A DNA stretch of 64,000 bases from Alloscardovia omnicolens DSM 21503 (GCF_000420505.1 NZ_ATVB01000007.1:1-64000); one strand, 5' to 3'; counted from the stretch's first letter, positions 1 through 9,574 are shown. Numbers and translations are program-made. Notes: generated by a model from the letters alone, not told the origin.

Positions 1-253
1 CCCATCCTTGCTCGTGTAACCATACACGCGTGGAACAAATCAGATCAACCATGCTGTCACTGGTTTTACTAGGCATGGTATGTGGTCGAGTTGACCTGGT
101 TTTTACCGCGTTTAAACCATCCGAACGATAACGAGCAAGAAGTTTTCTGACCCATCTATCCGAAACATGAAACACGCTGGTCGCATCTTTGACGGACGCA
201 CCCGACTCAAGAACATAAAGAATAATAGCTATATTACGCGATGAATGATCCAT
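1..253 (-). mobile_element. IS481-type transposase, N-terminal part (cut by window edge)
   Basis: Reading the minus strand from the ATG at 253 gives an open frame of 84 codons that runs off the window. The N-terminus has a helix-turn-helix (VKDATSVFHVSDRWVRKLLA) followed by RYRSDGLNAV and a basic RSTRPHT stretch. This is the usual N-terminal layout of IS481-family DDE transposases, where 'RYR..G..GL..RSRRPH' precedes the catalytic core. The core lies outside the window, so intactness cannot be judged. The upstream sequence GGAACGATGTC at 271-281 is typical of the ends or leader of such elements. The family call is from memory of the family. Confidence 0.7.
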
Positions 254-269
254 ACCCCATCATCACACG

Positions 270-348
270 CGGAACGATGTCTTGACACACCCCCGAAAAA
301 ACCACACCCAAAAACAGCGGAACGATGTCCTGAAACCACACACCCCCG
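270..348. repeat. Imperfect direct repeat beside the IS481 end
   Basis: The 26-nt unit at 270-295 (CGGAACGATGTCTTGACACA then CCCCCG) recurs at 318-348 as CGGAACGATGTCCTGAAACC plus a 5-nt insertion and the same CCCCCG. The two copies lie immediately upstream of the transposase start. They may be two element ends from nested or tandem IS481 insertions, or a duplicated terminus. Confidence 0.55.
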
Positions 349-375
349 TGCGCACGGATAAATCTTCTCCCTAGC

Positions 376-602
376 CTAGAGATACAGGCATCGAGGAGAT
401 TTCTTTTTTATTGCGTTAGAACAATACGCACCATGGCCACATATTGGCATTCCAAAATCCGGAAACATTAGAAGAGTAAACTCATATAGTGAGAAGGAGA
501 TGAATTTTGAGCAAGTATAAGTTTTCACATTGAGGTCAAAGCACTGTAGATGTCCATACATATCCAAATGGCGATAAATTATTAACCATTAAGCGAATAG
601 GT
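376..602. other. AT-rich gap without a supported gene
   Basis: This stretch has an open minus-strand frame of about 63 codons (567-376) with a Cys/Phe-rich composition unlike a normal protein, no Shine-Dalgarno and no recognisable motif. I treat it as non-coding. It separates the IS remnant from a truncated ORF and is probably debris of the same decayed region. Confidence 0.4.
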
Positions 603-824
603 TTGTTGAATTTCTTACTTTTCGGCACGCATAAAGAAACAAAGGTGCTCACCAACACCATCGATGCCGTCAAGTTCACACCATCGCATCACAAGCCTGG
701 CTCTATGAAGTTTACGGTTAACGGCAAGAAAAATCATGACTCCGCTCTCTACTTCTACGGTTCTCAGGAGCAGTCCGATGCCCTCGCACTGTACGACGAG
801 CTGAGCCATCTCATCCAAAAGTAA
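603..824 (+). CDS. Small truncated protein, possible PH-like domain remnant
   Basis: An open frame of 73 codons starts at a TTG and ends LALYDELSHLIQK. The pattern 'I..VKFTPS..KPGSMKFTVNG...ALYFYG..EQSDALALYDEL' resembles the last beta strands and C-terminal helix of a PH-like or DUF4429-type domain, but this is only a resemblance. There is no clear ribosome binding site and no ATG, so it is more likely the tail of a gene whose 5' part was lost than a complete gene. It sits between an IS remnant and a pseudogene. I would not assign a function. Confidence 0.35.
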   Translation: MLNFLLFGTHKETKVLTNTIDAVKFTPSHHKPGSMKFTVNGKKNHDSALYFYGSQEQSDALALYDELSHLIQK

Positions 825-834
825 GTACAAGCAC

Positions 835-1383
835 GAAGCAATCAATCACCCTCAATAACGGCGTCGAACTGCCACTGCTTGGTTTCGGAACTTTCCAACC
901 GAGCTGAAGCCGAGCTGGATATCGACCGCGCAGATATTTTCGTTACGTCCAAGCTATGGGTGAGCGATACGAGCTACGACGGTGCGCGCCGCGCGTACGG
1001 GTTTGGATTATATCGACCTGTATCTGTTCACAATCCGATGAACGATGTGTTCAGCGCGTGGCGAGCGCTGTCCGAGCTGCTGCAAGACGGTGTTGTGCGC
1101 GCGATTGGCGTGAGCAATTTCTCTCGCGCGGCTCGAGGATTTCATCTCGTTTAACGAGGTCGTGCCGCAGGTTATTGAGCGGTGGCTGGTTCAGCGCGGT
1201 ATTGCGTTGATTCCGAAGAGCACCACGGCCGAGCGTATCGTGCAGAACGCAGATATTTGGGATTTAGTTTGAGCGACGGCGAGATGGAGCTGTGCGCGCT
1301 TTGAATACAGCTACCAGTCAGTTCTTTGATTGGTCCGATCCGGCGGTATTTCGCCGGTTAGCACATTTGCCGTACGAAGACTA
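835..1383 (+). pseudogene. Aldo/keto reductase pseudogene
   Basis: Pieces of an aldo/keto reductase (2,5-diketo-gluconate reductase type, NADPH-dependent, cytosolic) can be followed in several frames. They are ITLNNGVELPLLGFGTFQ near 846-900, IDRADIFVTSKLWVSD near 920-970, DVFSAWRALSELLQDG and VRAIGVSNFS near 1045-1125, QRGIALIPKSTTAERI near 1195-1240, and a C-terminal SQFFDWSDPAVFRRLAHLPYED ending at 1383. About half of the usual 270-280 residues are missing, including the catalytic Tyr/His region, and the remaining segments are out of frame with each other. The order matches an intact enzyme, so this is a decayed gene, not a chance match. Confidence 0.85.
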
Positions 1384-1384
1384 A

Positions 1385-1416
1385 AAGAAAGGGCTTCCCT
1401 AGGGAAGCCCTTTCTT
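1385..1416. terminator. Bidirectional terminator between two convergent pseudogenes
   Basis: AAGAAAGGGCTTCCCT at 1385-1400 is followed directly by its exact reverse complement at 1401-1416. The 16-bp palindrome has flanking A and T runs and would act in both directions. It separates the convergent aldo/keto reductase and pyruvate oxidase pseudogenes. Confidence 0.8.
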
Positions 1417-1426
1417 AGTTTATTGC

Positions 1427-3278
1427 TTAGTCAGCAACCACACCTTCTTTATCGAAGTAGTAGGTAATTGGCTTAAGCTCTTCACCGTCGTAAGATGCGA
1501 AGAATTCTTCTACGCTATCTGGGTGAGTCAGCTTGCCGTTTGCGTTGTAACCAGGGTTAATGGTTTCTACGAACTTACCGTTTTCTACATGCAGTTCAAG
1601 CTCTTCTACAGGCAGACCGCGCTTACCGGTAACCTTGACGTCAATCAAGAACGGACGTCCTGCCTACGTTACTTCTACTGCCTTATCGAAAGCAGCTGGC
1701 AAATCGTCGGACTTGGTTACTGTTACAGCTTCTACGCCCATACCGCGCGCAATCATTGCGAAGTCCTGATCTTCAATAAAGATGCCTGAGTGTTCTGGGA
1801 TTGGCAAATCATCTTGCTCAGACTTAATGAAGTTCAAGGATGCGTTCGAGGTAATAATATTAATCACAGGCAAGTTATACTTCTTCTGCGTAATAATATC
1901 CTGCATAACCATCGAGAACGCGCCATCGCCAGAAATATTAAAGATCTGACGCTCTGGGAAGCTCAAAGCACCTGCCAAGGAACCTGGCACACCATAACCC
2001 ATCGAAGCGAACAGGGCGGAAATAGTCCACTTATTCTTTGGAGTTAAGTGCAGGTAGCGGAAGGAGTTAATAATGTTATCGCCAACATCGATGGAGAAGA
2101 GAGCATCTTCTTCTGCGATGCGGTTAATTTCCTTATACTGTCTCGAACTCAAGTGGATCGGATGGACGGTTAGTCATCTTGGTCATGTATTCTTGCCAGT
2201 TCTTGTTAGCAGCCACAACTGCACGGAAGGATGGCAATGATTCAGCTGGCTCAGACAGCTCCAAAGCCTTCTCAACAAAAGCAGCAGCATCGGACCATAC
2301 GCCATAATCCAAGAAGCGATGCGAACCAAACTGACCAGAATCAGCGTCGATCTGAACAAACTTAAACTTATGCGTGAGGTAAACGAGGTTTGCAAATGGG
2401 AAGTTGGAGCCCAAAGCAATCACTAAATCAGCAGCAGCAGCAGCAAAGGCTTCACCGCAGCCTTGCATGCAGCACGGTTAGCATAACCCAAGTTTCCTTC
2501 ATACTCTTCAGGAACTAATCCCTTTGCTAAACCAGTCAAAACCAAAGGAATCTGCAGCTCCTTAGACAGCTCAACGAGCTTCTCGCCGCCTGCACCAATA
2601 CCGCGGCTCACGTGAATAACTGGACGCTTTGCAGCCTTAATAAGGTCGAGAACATTCTTTACTTCCTCATCGGTTGGCAAAGGAAGTGGAGCTGGCTTGC
2701 GGTCGGTTGGCGAGGAGCTGGAATATGGCTTATCTGGAATCTACACATAACCGAAATTGTTTGGAATAGCAACCACAGCTACGCCCTTGTGCTTGTAGGC
2801 CTCGCGCACAGCCTTATCGACGACGTATGGAAGGCTTTCGGCGGCCATAACAGTGCGGTTGTACACTGCAACATCTTCGAACATTGGGTTCTCAGCGAAC
2901 TCCTGGAAGTAGTTGTAGTTCATGTTGGTGGTTGGCACCTGACCAATCAGCGCTACTACTGGCGCATGGTCTTCGCGCGCATCATACAAACCGGTCAGCA
3001 AGTTCGTAGCACCTGGACCTGCAGAGCCGAAGCACACCTGAACACGGCCGGTCAGCTTTGCATCTGCAGACGCCGCCAAAGCGCTCACCTGCTCGTGACG
3101 CACCTGAATGTACTGATACGCTCTTTTTCGGCGTCCAAAGCCGCCATCGTCGAGTTAAAAGAGCCGCCTGGGTAGCCGTATAAATATGCTTTACACCCCA
3201 TGACTGCAAAACGCGAAGCATTGCTACGCTTGCTGGAACTGTTGCTTGGGTTTCTGGAGATGAAACTGCGTTATTCAT
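1427..3278 (-). pseudogene. Pyruvate oxidase (ThDP-dependent) pseudogene, at least six lesions
   Basis: The pieces rebuild a full pyruvate oxidase of the spxB/pox type, a ThDP/FAD flavoenzyme that makes acetyl phosphate, CO2 and H2O2 from pyruvate. The PYR domain gives VQVCFGSAGPGATNLLTGLY, the middle domain PVIHVSRGIGAGGEKLVEL and LVIALGSNFPFANLVYLT, and the PP domain ISGDGAFSMVMQDI with its ThDP GDG motif. Lesions in reading order are: a 2-nt insertion near 3178 after HIY; a 1-nt loss near 3112; an in-frame TAG at 2743-2741; a frameshift near 2465; a frameshift near 2143; and a second in-frame TAG at 1666-1664. Both TAGs fit CAG (Gln) to TAG changes. Nothing functional can be made. Confidence 0.9.
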
Positions 3279-3388
3279 TATTTCTCACTTTCGAACTTCA
3301 TGTTCATACGGATCGTCAGCTTTGTCAATCTCTTACCTCATACGGTTGCACCGCTCGCGAAGTTAGTTCAAACCGCAAACTATTGATA

Positions 3389-3406
3389 TACATCACGTGT
3401 GATGTA
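3389..3406. promoter_or_regulatory. Palindromic operator candidate upstream of tetR-family gene
   Basis: TACATCAC-GT-GTGATGTA is a perfect inverted repeat with 8-bp arms and a 2-bp centre. It lies 43 bp before the TetR start and about 110 bp from the start of the divergent pyruvate oxidase pseudogene. Size and symmetry fit a TetR-dimer operator controlling both genes. Binding is inferred from position only. Confidence 0.6.
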
Positions 3407-3449
3407 GTGCACAGGACTTGCTTGTGCGTGCGCTTGATACACTTGGTTT

Positions 3450-4025
3450 ATGGCTGGATCAAAGACTGCACCACTGACCGAGCGAGGCCTCGCAACCCGT
3501 AAAAAGTTTACTCTCGCTTTGGCTGATTTATTGTGCTCCTACTCTGTTTCGGAGATTACTGTTAAAGAGATTGTTGTGCGCGCGCATAGTACGCGGCAAA
3601 CTTTTTACCGCTACTTCACCTCGAAAGAGGATGTGCTGCACGCTTTGCTCGCTGATTTATATGATGAATGCTATGACCGCGTTTTAAACAGCAGTGGCAC
3701 AACTTTCGAAGATTATTTGGTTGTGTATTTTAGTTTTTGGCGCGAACGCTACGGTCGGTTGCGCGCCATTATGCAACACAACCCGCACTGGCTTTTTAAT
3801 GAAGTTGCCTACACCTACAATCGCCGTTTTTACCCGAAAATTAAGGGATTATGGGCCACCGAACTGCTTGATGAGCAGGGCGAACAGTATTTCCAAAACT
3901 TTATTTTTGGCGGCTTAGCCCACGTACACGCCACGTGGTTTGCGCAAGGCTGCGCGCAAAGCCCGGAAGACATGGCGCATTATGTGGCGCAGTGTTGGAC
4001 GATTTATAAGCAACCCGAGGAATAA
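3450..4025 (+). CDS. TetR/AcrR family transcriptional regulator
   Basis: A 191-aa protein with an N-terminal TetR helix-turn-helix at about residues 12-58, ending in the family signature TRQTFYRYFTSKEDVLHALL. The C-terminal part is all-helical and rich in aromatic residues (YLVVYFSFWRERYGRL, WATELLDEQGEQYFQNFIFG), as expected for a ligand-binding and dimerisation domain. It is divergent from the pyruvate oxidase pseudogene with a perfect palindrome in the gap, so it probably once controlled that gene and its own transcription. The regulator is intact although its likely target is dead. The ligand cannot be told from sequence. Confidence 0.85.
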   Translation: MAGSKTAPLTERGLATRKKFTLALADLLCSYSVSEITVKEIVVRAHSTRQTFYRYFTSKEDVLHALLADLYDECYDRVLNSSGTTFEDYLVVYFSFWRERYGRLRAIMQHNPHWLFNEVAYTYNRRFYPKIKGLWATELLDEQGEQYFQNFIFGGLAHVHATWFAQGCAQSPEDMAHYVAQCWTIYKQPEE

Positions 4026-4033
4026 GCATAGAG

Positions 4034-4069
4034 AAGGCCCGATATCTCGAGAGAGATACCGAGCCTTTT
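4034..4069. terminator. Terminator between convergent tetR and surface-protein genes
   Basis: The arms AAGGCCCGATATCTC (4034-4048) and GAGATACCGAGCCTT (4053-4067) pair over 15 positions with two imperfections and are followed by TTTT. The hairpin lies between convergent genes and can serve both. Confidence 0.7.
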
Positions 4070-4100
4070 ATGAAGAATGTAGCTTCTACTGTTACTTCTA

Positions 4101-7100
4101 CTACTTCCTCATACGACGCATTGCTACGAGGGATACACCTGCTGCGATAGCGAAGCCAGCGACAACAACCATTCCTACGATTGCGGCACCTGTGCTAGCC
4201 AACTTAGTCGAAGGCTTCTGAGCAGTTGGCTTTGTTGGCTTTGTTGGAACCTTTGGATCCTCAGGCTTAGGTTCCGGCGTCGGGTCAGCCTTGTACTTCA
4301 CAGTGAAGTTAATGCCCTTAGGAGCCACAGCATCCGCTTCATCAGCCTGCTGAACGCCATTCCACTGGAATGCAAATGGAATAGTTCGGCTGCCGAGTGT
4401 CGCCTCAGAAGAGAACTCACCAGCAACAGTGCCTTCGATGGTGTAGTTGGTGTTTGGCTTGGAATCGGCAGTGAAGGCTACGCCGTGAACAGTAATCATA
4501 AAATCACCGTTCTCGTTGCCTGCTTCGTTCACCAGCTTCTTCAAATCACCATAGGTCTTAATATCCTCTGGCTTCGCGATATCGAAATGAACGGTGAGAA
4601 CATTGCCTTTGAAAGAGCTCTTCTCTTTGTTTACTACAAATCCGTTAGCAACTAAGCCGAGCTTCTCAATATCGGTGTTGGTAAAGGTCATACCCTTTGG
4701 CAAAGTGAGCTTTGCATCAAAACCGAACTTGGTATTCTTGAGCACAATGCTATCGAAGGTACCTGCAGAAACACCCTCCCAGTTTTCAATGGACTTCATC
4801 TTGGCAAGAACAGCATCTTGAATGTGAAGAACGCCTGCTACGTCCAGAGTGGACTTGGACGAGTCTGCAACATAGACCTGCTCGTGTTCGGTATCCAAAT
4901 CTTTACTGGTCTGTGCACCACGCAAATCAGCTGGCATATCGATACCTGGCTGAACAGTGAAGTTAATACCCGAGAAGAAGTAACGGTCTTCTTCGCCCTG
5001 CTTCTGCTTACCATTCCACTGGAAGGTGAATGGGTAAGTAGTAGTACCAAAGGTTGCGTAAGAGCTGAAGTTGCCAGAAGCGGTTCCCGAAATGGTAAAC
5101 CATGGCAAGTCTGCCTTCTTCGCTTTTTCAGCGTCGAAACCAACACGAGGAATTGTAATCGTTAAATCAGCATCGAGCTTGTCAATAACCTTCTTCATAT
5201 CAGCATAGGTCTTAATAGCTGCAGGATCCTTCAAAACAAAATCAACTACAGCTTCGTTGGACGTAAACGAAACCTCATAATCGAAGTCTGGAGCACCCTC
5301 AAGCTTCAGGTCGTCCTTATTGGTTGTCGTAAACTTCATACCTTCTGGCAACTTCAACGTAGATCGGAAGCCAACGCGTACGGCATCGAGCTTAATCTTC
5401 TCAAAATCAGATTCGTTCTTGCCGTACTTGTCTTCGATTTCCTTCATCTGAGTCTTTACGGATTCGCCCACATGAAGAACACCCTGAACATCAATCGTAT
5501 CGTTCACGGAAGGAACACGGTAAATATCTCGTGCTGTTGTATCCCAAGCTTTCTGCTTGCCGTCAGCAACAGAGAGACGACCGCGTACGTCCGCAGGAAG
5601 ATCGCTCTCGATTGGCTTCGCATAGTTTACTGTAAGCAGTAAGCCCGCTTCATTGGCAGCGGTGTACTCGAAGTTAAAGGCACGAGTCGTGCCACCTTTA
5701 GTAGCTTCAGAGCTGAAGCCGCCAGTAGCTTCTCCAGTAATGGAATAGTTGGTAGCTGGCTGAGCCGTGTCACTAAAAGTAATATTGTTTACGGTTACCG
5801 ACAAATCCTTGTCGAGCTTATCGATAGCCTCCTTGAGCTTAGCGAAAGTTGTAATGTCCTCCGCCTTCTTGAAGCCCATAACAATGTTTGCTACCTTGCC
5901 CTTAACCTCTGCACTCTTTACCTCGAAGTCTTCAGCACCTGTAAGAGCTACATCGATTGGCGCACGGGTCTGTGCGTCAGCAAATTCAAGACCTTCAGGC
6001 AAAGTCAGCTTTGCTACAAACTGGAACTTCGTCTTGCTTAAGGAGATATCGGCGAAATCACTTGGCTTCTCATCGTACTTCTTAATAAGTTCAGCCATCT
6101 GATTTTTAGCAAGGTCGTTCACATGCAGTGTGCCGGTTACAGAGAAAACAGACTTTTTGCTCGCTGCAGTGAAAACGCCTGCGTTGGAGATTTTTTTATT
6201 TCCGTCGGCGGAGCCCGATAGATTAGCACTAATCGTGCCCTTAATAGTTCCTTCAGGAATAGCATCGGTAGGATTAGTGGACTTCTTCTTGAAGGTATAC
6301 GTCTTGGTATTGCCATCTCCAGAAGTTGCTTCGCCTACGAACTCATAGCCGTCGATGGTTCCAGCAGCCTGGAAATCGTCGCCTACAACTGGATTTTTAA
6401 GAGATTCGCCAGTGTCTGCAACCCACTTTGTAGTCTTCTTCACTGGATCTGGGAAGCAATCCGACATACCTGAAGCCAAAGGCTGCGAAGCATCATCAGT
6501 TTTATAAGTTGTTGCACCATAACCAAATTGAGCCATCATGCCACTAGCGTAGAAGGAGAAAGATCCACGTCCAGTAACAGTGGCTGCTTCAAATTGCTGA
6601 GCTTGCTGCTTCGTCGTAGCCGTAACCGTGTACGGAATACTTAAGTTTACCGTGTGAGCACCTGGGTCTTGCTGATCGCGCTGGTAAGCGGCATAAACGC
6701 CTGCCCAGTTAGTATCAATCAGATACATCTTAAAGTTAACAGTCTGCCCATCTACTGTAGACACAATTCTGTTGCCATTAATAATGGACGATGTATTGCT
6801 CGTTGTAACTTGACCTATAGTTACATTCGCAGGGAAAGTGACCGCATACGAGATGTATGCGATTTTGTTTTTTCCTTCCAAACCGTGTGGATAATAGCCG
6901 TTTTTTGCAGCCGTTTTCATATCGTCATCATGCCCAGCCAACGCGGTACTCAACGGCACATTAATATTGACAGTACCGTTGTAGGTGGCGCTTGCTGGAT
7001 TGGTTGCGCAGGTTGCGCTACCAGAAGTCTTAGCATACTGAGCAACCGCCAACGGAGCATCAGCTGCTTGTGCGCTCGCCATAGGGAACGCGGCGATGAG

Positions 7101-7160
7101 ACCCGAAAACAGCATGGCCACGGCCACAACCATGCTTATGAGCCATCCTTTTCTCTTCAT
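4101..7160 (-). CDS. Sortase-anchored repetitive surface protein (LASTG)
   Basis: A secreted, cell-wall-anchored protein of about 1019 aa. I start it at the ATG at 7160 because AGAGG lies 5 nt upstream; the TTG five codons earlier lacks a site. The N-terminus has a basic patch and hydrophobic core ending ASAQAAD (Sec signal peptide). The C-terminus has a PEPKPEDPKVPTKP wall-spanning linker, the sorting motif LASTG, a membrane segment and a basic RRMRK tail. Between them are a unique N-domain, a MucBP-like strand (about residues 250-300) and three related units of about 210-230 aa. Each unit carries a 'LHV..' segment, 'KLTLPEGM.F', a 'DLxxTV' strand and a 'FSSEAT.G....F.FQWNG' end. The repeats suggest a stalk-like adhesin. 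The ligand is unknown. Confidence 0.85.
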   Translation of the reverse strand: MKRKGWLISMVVAVAMLFSGLIAAFPMASAQAADAPLAVAQYAKTSGSATCATNPASATYNGTVNINVPLSTALAGHDDDMKTAAKNGYYPHGLEGKNKIAYISYAVTFPANVTIGQVTTSNTSSIINGNRIVSTVDGQTVNFKMYLIDTNWAGVYAAYQRDQQDPGAHTVNLSIPYTVTATTKQQAQQFEAATVTGRGSFSFYASGMMAQFGYGATTYKTDDASQPLASGMSDCFPDPVKKTTKWVADTGESLKNPVVGDDFQAAGTIDGYEFVGEATSGDGNTKTYTFKKKSTNPTDAIPEGTIKGTISANLSGSADGNKKISNAGVFTAASKKSVFSVTGTLHVNDLAKNQMAELIKKYDEKPSDFADISLSKTKFQFVAKLTLPEGLEFADAQTRAPIDVALTGAEDFEVKSAEVKGKVANIVMGFKKAEDITTFAKLKEAIDKLDKDLSVTVNNITFSDTAQPATNYSITGEATGGFSSEATKGGTTRAFNFEYTAANEAGLLLTVNYAKPIESDLPADVRGRLSVADGKQKAWDTTARDIYRVPSVNDTIDVQGVLHVGESVKTQMKEIEDKYGKNESDFEKIKLDAVRVGFRSTLKLPEGMKFTTTNKDDLKLEGAPDFDYEVSFTSNEAVVDFVLKDPAAIKTYADMKKVIDKLDADLTITIPRVGFDAEKAKKADLPWFTISGTASGNFSSYATFGTTTYPFTFQWNGKQKQGEEDRYFFSGINFTVQPGIDMPADLRGAQTSKDLDTEHEQVYVADSSKSTLDVAGVLHIQDAVLAKMKSIENWEGVSAGTFDSIVLKNTKFGFDAKLTLPKGMTFTNTDIEKLGLVANGFVVNKEKSSFKGNVLTVHFDIAKPEDIKTYGDLKKLVNEAGNENGDFMITVHGVAFTADSKPNTNYTIEGTVAGEFSSEATLGSRTIPFAFQWNGVQQADEADAVAPKGINFTVKYKADPTPEPKPEDPKVPTKPTKPTAQKPSTKLASTGAAIVGMVVVAGFAIAAGVSLVAMRRMRK

Positions 7161-7252
7161 TTTTCCTCTTTTCAACGTTTTTCAAGCACAAAACGAGCGC
7201 TCAAAGAATACTTCTGTTCTATCGTACAATAGAGGGAGAACTAGCGAAAAAC

Positions 7253-9574
7253 CTACTCTCCGTATACGCCCGTCTTAGCCAACTGCTCCATCAAAACATC
7301 GGACTTTACGAGCGGACGCGCAACAATCAAACCAATCAATAAAGCAGGAATCATAAAGAGCATAAACTGACCGAGCGCCACCCAATACTCATTGCCGTAC
7401 GCGCCAGCAATGGCGGCGTGCATAGCCTTCATACCGTAGCGGAACGGAAGCAGCGGATAGACCCACTGGAAGAAGACCGGCATCAGCTCAACCGGGAAGG
7501 TGCCACCCGAACCAGCAATCTGCATAACCATAATAATCACGGCAATCGCCTTACCCACCGCGCCCAGCGCCAAAGTGAGCGCGTACATAAGCGTGGAGAA
7601 GAGCAGGCTCGCGCACCAAGCGGCCAGGAAAAGCAGGAGCGGATTATCACACTGAATTTTAAGGTACCATAAATCGCCCATCACCAGCAGCGTGGACTGC
7701 AGCAGCGAGAACACGAGGAAAGTAAGATAGCGTCCCCAATATTCGCTACCCAAACCGAGTCCGAACAAGCTGGCGTTACCCGCGGTATGCGGCCGCGAGT
7801 TTTTCGGCAGATGCTCATACAGTTCGTCCGTGCTCGCTAAGCCGAGAACACGCGCTTTGCGACGGTCAGACACAGAAATCTTCATCATGGAGACGAGGAA
7901 AACGCTGCCCACCCAAATCGCCAAAATCGTGTAGAACGCGGACATAGCGGTGCCGTAATTAGCCACTGCAAACACTGCATGACGCTTGAGCTTCACCGGC
8001 GAAGAAAGCATAGCAGCGAACTGTGTGGCGGTTAAATCGTTGCCGGCAATGTCGGAGAGTTTCTCATTCGTCTCATCTACACCGTTCTGCACAGAGGTTG
8101 CAATTGCTCGCAACGAGCTGGCCAAGGAGGTAAGAGCATCGCGAGTTTTCGAGAGCGCATCGCTCACCGTTTTTACCGTCGAACGAGCTTGCGTGCCTTC
8201 AGAGCGTAGCGAGCCCAGCACAGCGCGCACAGAGTTCGACGCAGTTTGCGCACGCTGGGACACCGTATTCATATCCGAAACAAGCACGGACAGCTGCGGC
8301 TTCACGTTCACATTAAACGAGTTTTTCGCGTCAGTCAGCGTTTTCTTTACCGCGCGAATCTGCTCGGCCAGCTGCTTTTTCTGCTGCCCCACCGTCTCCT
8401 TCGCCTTCGCCACGTTCGTGCCGGCCGCGCTCACCTGCGAACCGATCGCGGTCACATCGCTAGACGCTTGCTTGAGCTGTGCAATAAGCGCGTCGATATT
8501 GCTGATTGTTATCGGATCGCTCACCTGCGCCTTCACCTGCTCGAGAGCGCTACTAATTTGACTGTACGAGTCGGCAGATGATTGGATAGCACTGCCCACC
8601 GTCGTTAAGCGCGTGCTGAGCGTATCCACGTTGGCGCTAATCGGCGAGCTGAGCGCATCAAGCTGTGAGAGAACCGCATCGAGGCTCGTGCCTGCGGAGT
8701 CGAGCGCACTCGACAGCGAATCTCCTGCCGAGGATGCCGCGTCGCTGAGATTTTTCACCTTCTTTACCGCGTTATTGAGTTCCGCACGCGCATCTGCAGA
8801 ACCGCTCGAACCGGCAGAAATAATGGTCTGCGAGGAGTTGACTAAATCCGCGCTGGCTTGGATAAGAGCTGCGTAACTGCCCATCTGCACGGCTGCCGCG
8901 TCCATATCGCCCGCCACGGTATTGAGGCGCTTCACGACCGTATCCACATACTCCTGGCCTTGCGCACTGCTGGAGAAATCGCTCACATGATGCGCCACGT
9001 CCAGCGCTATCGAGGCAATAGTTTGCGCGAAAGTTTCCGAGATTTGCGTAACGACTGTATCGGCTGCTTTTTCGGTGATTTTTGGCGCAATAGCATTCGA
9101 TTTTTCGTTAATATAATATTCAATTTTCGCGGTAGAACTATTCGCCTCGAAAAAAGTGAGCATGTGCGCACTAAAATCTTCGGGAATAACGATAGCCGCA
9201 TAATACGAACCAGAATGAACACCATCGATAGCTTTTTTCTTGGATACGAACTGCCAATCAAGCTTCGTATTCTTGCGCAGCGAGGACTCAACATTATTAC
9301 CCATATTCACAGGCACAGAAATAAGATCCGAACTGTAACCCTTATCGGTGTTAGCTACTGCCACCCTGAGTTTGCTGGTGTTACCGTACGGATCCCAACT
9401 AGCGGCAATATTAAACCAGGCATACATGGACGGCACGATCACGAGACCCATAGCTACCACAATGCCAATAACACTGCGGAAGAGGTTGCGCTGGTCTTCG
9501 ATAAAAATCTTAAACACATTCACAATCGGATGCTGACGGCGAATGGCCGGTTTCTTTTTGTTATTATTGCTCAT
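7253..9574 (-). CDS. YhgE/Pip-family membrane protein (second of pair)
   Basis: A protein of about 773 aa with the YhgE/Pip (phage infection protein) layout. One N-terminal membrane helix is followed by SMYAWFNIAASWDPYGNT, the family hallmark. A long Ser/Ala-rich extracytoplasmic coiled-coil region with many DALS/SSAL repeats comes next, then about five C-terminal helices of an ABC-2-type module containing GSGGTFPVELMPVFFQ. I choose the ATG at 9574, which lies 6 nt after AGGAGG; an ATG at 9577 is also possible. Its start overlaps the end of the upstream paralogue, so the two are co-translated. Family members include a phage receptor in Lactococcus and secretion-related proteins. The exact role here is unknown. 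Confidence 0.8.
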   Translation of the reverse strand: MSNNNKKKPAIRRQHPIVNVFKIFIEDQRNLFRSVIGIVVAMGLVIVPSMYAWFNIAASWDPYGNTSKLRVAVANTDKGYSSDLISVPVNMGNNVESSLRKNTKLDWQFVSKKKAIDGVHSGSYYAAIVIPEDFSAHMLTFFEANSSTAKIEYYINEKSNAIAPKITEKAADTVVTQISETFAQTIASIALDVAHHVSDFSSSAQGQEYVDTVVKRLNTVAGDMDAAAVQMGSYAALIQASADLVNSSQTIISAGSSGSADARAELNNAVKKVKNLSDAASSAGDSLSSALDSAGTSLDAVLSQLDALSSPISANVDTLSTRLTTVGSAIQSSADSYSQISSALEQVKAQVSDPITISNIDALIAQLKQASSDVTAIGSQVSAAGTNVAKAKETVGQQKKQLAEQIRAVKKTLTDAKNSFNVNVKPQLSVLVSDMNTVSQRAQTASNSVRAVLGSLRSEGTQARSTVKTVSDALSKTRDALTSLASSLRAIATSVQNGVDETNEKLSDIAGNDLTATQFAAMLSSPVKLKRHAVFAVANYGTAMSAFYTILAIWVGSVFLVSMMKISVSDRRKARVLGLASTDELYEHLPKNSRPHTAGNASLFGLGLGSEYWGRYLTFLVFSLLQSTLLVMGDLWYLKIQCDNPLLLFLAAWCASLLFSTLMYALTLALGAVGKAIAVIIMVMQIAGSGGTFPVELMPVFFQWVYPLLPFRYGMKAMHAAIAGAYGNEYWVALGQFMLFMIPALLIGLIVARPLVKSDVLMEQLAKTGVYGE

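Noticed and set aside
376-567. 63-codon minus-strand frame near the left end
   Set aside because: There is no ribosome site and no motif, and the composition is unusual; it lies in debris next to an IS remnant.
1427-3278. Pyruvate oxidase breaks as mere sequencing errors
   Set aside because: At least six lesions of different kinds in 1.8 kb, beside another decayed gene, while all neighbouring housekeeping genes are intact, fit real decay better.
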